From Chloroflexota bacterium (GTDB taxonomy: Bacteria > Chloroflexota > Dehalococcoidia > SM23-28-2 > RBG-16-64-32): a DNA stretch of 17,275 bases. The number at the start of each line of letters is the position of its first letter. The stretch's first letter is position 1. This document shows positions 13,173-17,275 of this stretch, one piece after another. The notes beneath the pieces were generated by a model. The model did not search any database. It was not told where the DNA came from and worked only from the letters and a program-made list of their open reading frames with translations. The stretch is from NCBI GenBank assembly GCA_022564695.1, contig JADFKX010000024.1, positions 1 to 17,275 on the forward strand, in the 5' to 3' direction. A program made the position numbers and the translations under genes.

Positions 13173-13402
13173 CATTCAACTCCTCGGGACGATAACGGTA
13201 TGGTAGGCCCCTCAAAGGCTGCGGTATGAGGGCTCCGCCGTCCCTCAATGGGTCAAGGCGTCTACTATCGACGACTTCAACTGCGTAAGGCTAGCGCAGA
13301 GATGCCGGGCGGTCAAGGGCTTAGTTGCCAGGGTTGTTGGTATCCGCTAACACTGCCTGAGCACGTGGTCAGAGAGGTATCTTGGGTGCTAGCATCAGGT
13401 TG
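13173..13402. other. Divergent intergenic region with a short dyad
   Basis: 230 bp between the DUF1330 gene (minus) and the kelch lipoprotein (plus). An inverted repeat TGAGGG (13227-13232) / CCCTCA (13242-13247) with a 9-nt loop lies 55 bp upstream of the DUF1330 start. The right end carries the extended -10 of the kelch gene. I see no gene here. Confidence 0.4.
13387..13395 (+). promoter_or_regulatory. Extended -10 (TGCTAGCAT), near-leaderless promoter of kelch gene
   Basis: TGC precedes TAGCAT, which ends 7 nt before the ATG at 13403. If used, the mRNA starts at or one base before the ATG, which also excludes the TTG at 13382 as start. Confidence 0.45.
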
Positions 13403-14434
13403 ATGCTGGCTAAACGTGCGAGCGGAGTCCTCCTGGTGACGATTGCGTCTGCGGCACTCTTCGTAGCGGCCTGCGGCAGCGGCGACCCTGCGGGGATGCC
13501 GACCGTAAAGCCGAGCGAGGCTTCCCCCACGCCGGAGACACCGGGCTCTCTGAGAGATGTGGGGCAGTGGGAGCAACGGGCGCCCGTGGCGACACCACGG
13601 TCTGAAGTAGCCGTGGCTGAGGTACTTGGGAAGATCTATGTGATCGGCGGGTTCGACGAGTCAGGGATTCCAACCGCGAGAGTAGAGGCCTACGATCCTG
13701 TCACCGACGAATGGAACGAGGTCGCACCACTACCGCAGCCTCGTCACCACGCAGCTGCTGTTGGCCTCGACGGCAAGCTGTACGTGGTTGGAGGGTTCGA
13801 GGTCGGGTTTGATGATCCACGTGATAATCTGTACGTACTCGATCCCACATCGAACACCTGGGACGAGAAGAGCCCGATGCCGTCGGCAAGAGGAGCGCTT
13901 GCAGCCGCCGTGGTTGGGGGCCGAATCTACGCGATCGCTGGCGTCCCCGGCGCAGCCGCGGCGAACTCCAGCGCCGTTGAGGTTTATGAACCCCTGTCCG
14001 ACTCCTGGACCGAGGCTGCGCCGATACCCACGCCCCGCGATCATCTGGCGGTCGGAGTTGTTGATGGTAAAATCTATGCGGTCGGAGGGCGCACCTCATC
14101 CGACTTTGGCCGTAATCTGGACGCTAACGAGGAGTACGATCCCGCCATCGACGACTGGACTGTACGGGCGCCCCTTCCTACGGCTCGAAGTGGAATAGGC
14201 GCCGCCGTCGTCGACGGCCTCGTCTACGTCGTCGGGGGCGAAGGCTCTGAAGGAACGTTTGACGAGAACGAAGCCTACGACTCCACCTTCGACTCTTGGA
14301 AGACGCTCCCGCCTCTGCCGACTGCTCGGCATGGGATGGGCGCTGCTGCGATAGCCGGTGCGATCTACGTTCCTGCCGGAGGCCCGACCGCTGGCCTGTC
14401 CGTGACGTCCGCGAACGAGGTGTTTGTTCCCTAA
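13403..14434 (+). CDS. Kelch-repeat lipoprotein
   Basis: A 343-aa secreted, probably lipid-anchored protein. The signal peptide MLAKRASGVLLVTIASAALF ends in the lipobox VAAC (Cys24). A Ser/Pro/Thr-rich linker follows (to about residue 52). Then come about six kelch blades, seen as repeats of P[LI]PTxR or equivalent, AAAVVxGxIYxxGG, and YDPxxDxW, for example KIYVIGGF, KLYVVGGF, RIYAIAGV, KIYAVGGR, LVYVVGGE and AIYVPAGG. They should form one beta-propeller outside the membrane, a binding or scaffold module. The ligand is unknown. The ATG at 13403 gives a compact signal peptide and lies 7 nt after an extended -10; a TTG at 13382 would add 7 residues. It stands alone, with no recognisable partner gene nearby. 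Confidence 0.88.
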   Translation: MLAKRASGVLLVTIASAALFVAACGSGDPAGMPTVKPSEASPTPETPGSLRDVGQWEQRAPVATPRSEVAVAEVLGKIYVIGGFDESGIPTARVEAYDPVTDEWNEVAPLPQPRHHAAAVGLDGKLYVVGGFEVGFDDPRDNLYVLDPTSNTWDEKSPMPSARGALAAAVVGGRIYAIAGVPGAAAANSSAVEVYEPLSDSWTEAAPIPTPRDHLAVGVVDGKIYAVGGRTSSDFGRNLDANEEYDPAIDDWTVRAPLPTARSGIGAAVVDGLVYVVGGEGSEGTFDENEAYDSTFDSWKTLPPLPTARHGMGAAAIAGAIYVPAGGPTAGLSVTSANEVFVP

Positions 14435-14505
14435 CGTCGCATCGGCCACACTAAGGCAGAATAGTGACCGTCGCCAGGGACCTGGCCGACCGGTAAACCC
14501 TCATC

Positions 14506-14619
14506 TCAACCCACTAGGAACAGCACTATCCCAACACCGAAAGCTACGAGGCCCGCTGCGCCCGTTAACGGGCGGCCCGCTGCTGGGCACTGCTTCCCCG
14601 CTATCGCCATCATGATCAT
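14506..14619 (-). CDS. Possible very small membrane protein (37 aa), doubtful
   Basis: The minus strand reads MIMMAIAGKQCPAAGRPLTG and then a hydrophobic segment GLVAFGVGIVLFLVG to a stop. The open frame upstream of the ATG is also hydrophobic (LAAHTVLLLAG). No Shine-Dalgarno or promoter is visible and the centre coincides with a 16-bp palindrome. It may be a real two-helix peptide, a remnant or chance. The rest of 14435-14690 shows no gene. Confidence 0.2.
   Translation of the reverse strand: MIMMAIAGKQCPAAGRPLTGAAGLVAFGVGIVLFLVG
14551..14582. repeat. 16-bp perfect palindrome flanked by 8-bp direct repeats
   Basis: CGCCCGTTAACGGGCG (14559-14574) is perfectly self-complementary. It is bounded exactly on each side by GCCCGCTG (14551-14558 and 14575-14582). 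The layout mimics a target-site duplication around joined inverted ends, or a dimeric operator. It lies between the convergent kelch and SRAP genes. Confidence 0.6.
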
Positions 14620-14690
14620 TCCAGCGAGAAGGAGAACGGTATGGGCAGCCAGACAGGCATTAGCAGATCCAGGTGTTCAGCAGAAGGCTA

Positions 14691-15374
14691 CTACGGTAGG
14701 ACTGGCTCCAAGCACGCGGGGTCGTCGTTTTTGACTGAGTTGACGCGGGGCGAGACGGGCGTGCTCACCAGCAGGTCGTCGCTGGCGGGAACGAGAAGCC
14801 CCTTTAGCGCGGAGTGATCGTCTCGCCGGGAGTAGAGCCACTCATCGACAACCTCTTCCGGCAGGATGACCGGCATCCGGTTGTGGACGGGCTCCAGCGT
14901 GGCGTTGGCGTCCGTCGTAATGATGGTGAACGTCGGCTCCCACTCGCCTGGCTCTCGCTGCCAGGACTCGTAGAGCCCAGCGAACAGCAGCAGACCGCCG
15001 TCGGGCCGGTGGAACCAGATGGGCTGCCGCTGTTCCTTCGGCCCCGCCCACTCGAAGAAGCCGTCCGCTGGCACGGCGCATCGCCTCTTCTTGAACGCAT
15101 CCCTGAAGGCGGGCCTCTTCTCCAGCGTTTCGGCGCGGGCGTTTATCTGCCTGTAGCCGATCTTCGGGTCTTTGGCCCAGTGGTTGATCAGGCCCCAGCG
15201 GGCATGGAGCAGCTCGCGGTCCTCGTACTCCATGCGCATGATCCAGTGTCGGTTAGTGGGAGCAATGTTGTATCGGGGCCGGTAGCTATCTTCGGGAAGC
15301 TGCCCTAAGGGAACACCGAGTTCGCTTGCCAGGCTGACGCGGTCCTGCCTGGACAGTGTGAAGCGCCCGCACAT
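14691..15374 (-). CDS. yedK: SRAP-family DNA-protein crosslink protein (YedK/HMCES-like)
   Basis: A 227-aa, full-length SOS-response-associated peptidase-domain protein. These proteins form a covalent thiazolidine crosslink with abasic sites in single-stranded DNA, shielding them during replication. All active-site residues are in place: Cys2 directly after the initiator Met (MCGRFTL), Asn36 in RYNIAPT, Glu108 in DGFFEW, and His164 in PVHNRMPVIL. INARAET (77-83) is the DNA-binding segment. The start is certain because Cys2 must become the N-terminal residue. No SD is present; TGCTACACT ends 6 nt before the ATG, so translation is probably leaderless. It is divergent from a Y-family polymerase fragment with a LexA-type box 139 bp upstream of the SRAP start. 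Confidence 0.95.
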   Translation of the reverse strand: MCGRFTLSRQDRVSLASELGVPLGQLPEDSYRPRYNIAPTNRHWIMRMEYEDRELLHARWGLINHWAKDPKIGYRQINARAETLEKRPAFRDAFKKRRCAVPADGFFEWAGPKEQRQPIWFHRPDGGLLLFAGLYESWQREPGEWEPTFTIITTDANATLEPVHNRMPVILPEEVVDEWLYSRRDDHSALKGLLVPASDDLLVSTPVSPRVNSVKNDDPACLEPVLP

Positions 15375-15380
15375 GCACTC

Positions 15381-15409
15381 AGTGTAGCAGCCAGATTATT
15401 GCCCGTCAG
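15381..15409 (-). promoter_or_regulatory. Leaderless promoter of SRAP gene
   Basis: On the minus strand CTGACG (15409-15404), a 17-nt spacer and TACACT (15386-15381) with the extended TGC prefix. Six nt separate TACACT from the ATG at 15374, so the mRNA would begin at the start codon. Both hexamers and spacing fit sigma-70. Confidence 0.55.
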
Positions 15410-15432
15410 GGCCAGACAACAATAGACACTAA

Positions 15433-15459
15433 GTTCCCATAGTATATCCCTTCGGGAAC
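15433..15459. promoter_or_regulatory. GTTCCC-N15-GGGAAC inverted repeat
   Basis: GTTCCC (15433-15438) and GGGAAC (15454-15459) are perfect arms around AGTATA/TATACT. The dyad lies in the SRAP upstream region, 24 bp behind its -35. It could be an operator for either divergent gene. Confidence 0.35.
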
Positions 15460-15473
15460 CTGGCGGGATCGCA

Positions 15474-15501
15474 GCGCCTGTTGAACAGAGACAGCAGGCG
15501 C
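15474..15501. repeat. 7-bp hairpin abutting the SOS promoter
   Basis: GCGCCTG (15474-15480) pairs with CAGGCGC (15495-15501), ending directly at the -35 TTGACG. It may insulate the divergent transcripts or be part of the regulatory region. Confidence 0.35.
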
Positions 15502-15531
15502 TTGACGTAAAAGAACGTCTGTTCTTATACT
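15502..15531 (+). promoter_or_regulatory. SOS promoter with LexA box GAACGTCTGTTC
   Basis: TTGACG (-35, 15502-15507) and TATACT (-10, 15526-15531) are 18 nt apart. Inside the spacer lies GAACGTCTGTTC (15513-15524), an exact match to GAAC-N4-GTTC, the LexA-binding core of Gram-positive and actinobacterial type. LexA bound there would block RNA polymerase. The ATG of the Y-family polymerase fragment lies at 15552, about 14 nt after the expected start. Confidence 0.75.
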
Positions 15532-15551
15532 TATCTCCACTGGACCGCCCC

Positions 15552-15722
15552 ATGCTTATCGCCTGCGTACACATCCCACGATTCGCCGTTGAGGCTGAGC
15601 GGCAACGCCGACGGGACCTCGCCACGCGTCTGGTCCTAATCGGCGACGCCGCAGTCCTGGACTGCTCCATTGGTGCTGAGACCTCTGGCGTCAAGCGCGG
15701 GCCGCAAGCCACGTCGGGCTAG
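15552..15722 (+). pseudogene. Y-family DNA polymerase (ImuB/DinB-like), N-terminal fragment
   Basis: Only 56 codons remain. MLIACVHIPRFAVEAERQRR, then DLATRLVLIGDAAVLDCS, then GAETSGVKRG is the palm/finger start of Y-family translesion polymerases of the catalytically divergent ImuB-like type: the usual motif I Asp that follows the initial strand is not seen in ACVHIPRFAVE. Homology breaks after GVKRG, where the family continues with MxLxEAxxLC, and a TAG comes at 15720. Intact proteins have 350-550 aa. A shifted frame stays open from about 15700 to 15914 and reads LGHLTQPALQLPS, then LRQRQ, which could be C-terminal polymerase sequence after an internal deletion, but I cannot confirm this. 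The SOS promoter upstream remains intact. Confidence 0.65.
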
Positions 15723-15957
15723 GCCACCTGACCCAGCCCGCGCTACAACTGCCTTCCTACGACCTACGGCAGCGCCAGACAACAGCGCCACCCAAAAGGC
15801 CTGCTCAACTATGCCCAAATAGCCGACCTACGCCGAGCAGGGTTTTCGGAGTAGACCTCGTTAGGGATTCAGAAAAGTTGACCGCCAAAACTTCGTCTAT
15901 GATCATTTCGTACATATTAATGTAGAGAGTAACGCACCTAGGAACGATGGAGGGCGC
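15723..15957. other. Intergenic region ahead of the PAS-LuxR gene
   Basis: 235 bp with no supported gene. The left part may hold decayed polymerase sequence. The right part is AT-richer (about 15860-15930) with ATGATCAT, a perfect 8-bp palindrome, and a TTGACC, and probably contains the promoter of the PAS-LuxR gene. No hexamer pair has good spacing. Confidence 0.3.
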
Positions 15958-16641
15958 ATGGCCACGGTAAAGATCAGCAAGCGCAAGCGTGCCGAAGAGG
16001 CGTTGCAGGAAAGCGAAGAACGATTTCGAAACGCTTTTGAGTACGCCGCTATTGGCATGGCCATTGTAAGCACAGACGGTCTCTTCCTGAAGGTAAACCG
16101 CTCTCTCGTCGAGATGCTGGGCTATTCGGAGCAAGCACTACTCGCAACAAACTTCCAAGCCGTCACACACCCAGACGACTTAGATGTGGGCATCAAATAC
16201 ATGCAGCAGATGCTGGCCGGCGGGATCGACTCATGCCAGTTTGAGAAGCGATACGTCCATAAGCTCGGACACGAGGTATGGGCCTTGTTGAGTTTCTCGC
16301 TGCTTCGCGATTCCGAGAGCAGGCCGCTATACTTTATCTCCCAGATCCAGGACATTAGCGGGCGCAAGCGGGCGGAGGAGGCGCTCCAAAAGGCCAGGGA
16401 GGAGCTGGAAGGCAGAGTAGAGCGCCAGATGCTGCGGCGGAACCCGTACAGGCTCACCTTCCGCGAGCTCACGGTGCTCCATCTGGTGGGCGCAGGCAGA
16501 GCGGACAAGGAGATCGGGCTCGAGTTGGGCATCAGCCCCCTCACGGCATCCAAACACATTTCAAATATACTTGGCAAGATGAGTGCCGCCTCGCGTACCG
16601 AGGCGAGCGTGCGGGCTGTCAAGGAAGGACTTCTGGACTAG
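15958..16641 (+). CDS. PAS-domain LuxR-family transcriptional regulator
   Basis: A 227-aa cytosolic one-component or orphan regulator. A short coiled N-terminus (RKRAEEALQESEERFRN) leads into one PAS domain (about 20-135: AFEYAAIGMAIVSTDGLFLKV, then GYSEQAL, then HPDD, then ISQIQDISGRKRAEEAL), a coiled-coil linker (136-160), and a LuxR/GerE helix-turn-helix (165-227: LTFRELTVLHLVGAGRADKE, then LTASKHISNIL). The PAS domain should sense a small ligand, redox state or light, but no cofactor-binding residue stands out. In the third helix SPLTASKHISNIL replaces the usual S-x-x-TVKxHxxxIxxKL, still compatible with DNA binding. GGAGGG lies 3-4 nt before the ATG. No sensor kinase neighbours it. Confidence 0.9.
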   Translation: MATVKISKRKRAEEALQESEERFRNAFEYAAIGMAIVSTDGLFLKVNRSLVEMLGYSEQALLATNFQAVTHPDDLDVGIKYMQQMLAGGIDSCQFEKRYVHKLGHEVWALLSFSLLRDSESRPLYFISQIQDISGRKRAEEALQKAREELEGRVERQMLRRNPYRLTFRELTVLHLVGAGRADKEIGLELGISPLTASKHISNILGKMSAASRTEASVRAVKEGLLD

Positions 16642-16658
16642 CGACGATTTACCTTCGC

Positions 16659-16675
16659 TTCCCGCAGCCCGGGAA
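16659..16675 (+). terminator. Hairpin after PAS-LuxR gene
   Basis: TTCCCG (16659-16664) pairs with CGGGAA (16670-16675) around a 5-nt loop, 17 bp after the stop codon. Position fits a terminator. As with the other hairpins here there is no T-run. Confidence 0.45.
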
Positions 16676-16814
16676 AACCTCGGCGTCCTAGAATACGCTT
16701 GGCATACTGAGTAATTAGTACAGGTCTACTGAATCTTCCGCATGACTCCCGCGCAGCTTGGCCCCGACAATATGACTGCGGGCAAGCGGCATCTGAGCGT
16801 CAGAAAGGAGTAGG

Positions 16815-17024
16815 ATGAGCTGTGAAGAAGCGTGGAATCGGGTTCGCCAGCTCGCGGGCCAATCGGCCAATGCGCACCAAGCATACGCGACGTTGGTGAA
16901 GGCTCTGCCTCTGACGACCGAAACCAGTGTGGTAATCGTGGGAGCGCGAGAGCGATACAAACAAGCTGACGATATGCTTTGTAGCGCAAGGCAAACCGCG
17001 AATAGGGCGCAGGAGCAGCACTAA
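16815..17024 (+). CDS. Small hypothetical protein (69 aa)
   Basis: A 69-aa soluble protein with mixed charge, predicted largely helical: MSCEEAWNRVRQLAGQSANA, then AYATLVKALP, then ERYKQADDMLCSARQ and NRAQEQH. A strong Shine-Dalgarno AAAGGAG lies 5 nt before the ATG, better than for most genes in this window, which is the main reason to accept it. Two cysteines (3 and 56) are present. No family is recognised. It follows the PAS-LuxR gene by 173 bp on the same strand, separated by a hairpin, so it is likely transcribed on its own. Confidence 0.55.
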   Translation: MSCEEAWNRVRQLAGQSANAHQAYATLVKALPLTTETSVVIVGARERYKQADDMLCSARQTANRAQEQH

Positions 17025-17275
17025 GGCAGTCTCTCGGCCAATTCAAACTAGCCCACTACCTCCATTCGATCTGAGGTGGCAAGGTAGTGCCAAGCTGTCC
17101 CATGCCCTCAGAGAAGGCCGGCCCGCCCTTCGACGGTCTAGCTCCTCCCACGCCACGAGAACGCCTGTTCAGGCATAATCGCGGGGAAGTGGGGCTCCGC
17201 ACCGGCACTACCACCCTGTAATGGGGTCCTAGGCCGCCTTCCTGCTCGCGTACGCGACGAACTGGCCGCGGCAGA
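17025..17275. other. Right-end region without a supported gene; inverted repeat at 17054-17089
   Basis: CACTACC (17054-17060) pairs with GGTAGTG (17083-17089), with CCTC/GAGG-like pairing inside; it may end the 69-aa transcript. GCCTG-tt-CAGGC at 17163-17174 is a second dyad. The minus strand reads CRGQFVAYASRKAA and then a TAG at 17231-17229, which could be the last codons of a gene beginning outside the window. This cannot be decided from 47 bases. Confidence 0.3.

Noticed and set aside
13761..14198. ORFs on both strands within the kelch gene
   Set aside because: Shadows of the kelch frame, whose blade repeats are regular and complete.
14814..15308. Plus-strand 164-aa ORF
   Set aside because: Antisense to the SRAP gene, which has all catalytic residues.
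15305..15712. Minus-strand 135-aa ORF across the SRAP-polymerase gap
   Set aside because: It runs antisense to the SOS promoter and polymerase fragment and overlaps the SRAP start; composition is shadow-like.
17059..17275. Minus-strand open frame of about 72 codons to the right edge
   Set aside because: Pro/Arg/Gly-rich with no motif or start; probably GC-driven open frame.
1..17275. CRISPR array, toxin-antitoxin pair or complete insertion sequence
   Set aside because: I saw no regularly spaced repeats, no recognisable TA motifs and no transposase; only isolated dyads and an integrase remnant.

Overview
The window reads like a piece of accessory chromosome from a moderately GC-rich environmental bacterium. 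The best guess is a Chloroflexota member of Dehalococcoidia type. This rests on the MalT-like LuxR regulator beginning LETKLYIP, the MMPL leader beginning MKLNLSAESLARA, the style of the Y-family polymerase fragment, and a GAAC-N4-GTTC SOS box. It is an inference from family resemblance; no taxonomic marker such as rRNA is present.

Layout. (a) 1-1020: a partial unknown ORF, a 12-bp inverted repeat, and an MMPL transporter gene broken by a 1-base frameshift and a 3' truncation. (b) 1064-5644, all minus strand: a 48-aa membrane protein, a MalT-like LuxR regulator of about 862 aa, a small conserved protein, and a zinc-independent MDR oxidoreductase whose upstream ribosome-binding site and first codons are a copy of the MMPL leader. 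(c) 5747-7183: the 3' end of a tRNA-Gly(CCC) cut exactly at the anticodon loop, a fragment resembling the Ymh/TIGR02391 family, an APH-family phosphotransferase, a second copy of the tRNA anticodon-arm core, and a strong hairpin. (d) 7234-10197, minus: a PLP-dependent lyase/decarboxylase of sphingosine-1-phosphate-lyase type with an FGGY carbohydrate kinase 18 bp upstream of it, a likely two-gene operon. (e) 10321-11667, plus: a tyrosine-recombinase remnant, a crotonase, and a TolB/PD40 propeller remnant. (f) 11674-13172, minus: a translationally coupled DUF1330-DUF2855 pair. (g) 13403-14434, plus: a kelch-repeat lipoprotein. (h) 14691-15722: an SRAP (YedK/HMCES-type) DNA-protein crosslink gene divergent from a Y-family polymerase fragment that still has a well-formed LexA-box promoter. 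(i) 15958-17024, plus: a PAS-LuxR regulator and a 69-aa unknown protein.

Main themes. First, decay and mosaicism: at least five gene remnants and one tRNA remnant in 17 kb, with integration scars. Second, a recurrent promoter architecture: four genes have a TAnnnT hexamer only 6-7 nt before their ATG and no Shine-Dalgarno, which suggests leaderless transcripts; several hexamers carry the extended TGC prefix. Third, a divergent DNA-damage locus with a textbook GAACGTCTGTTC box inside a sigma-70-like promoter spacer. Fourth, a kinase plus phospho-lyase operon of unknown substrate. I see no CRISPR array, rRNA, complete tRNA or intact transposase.
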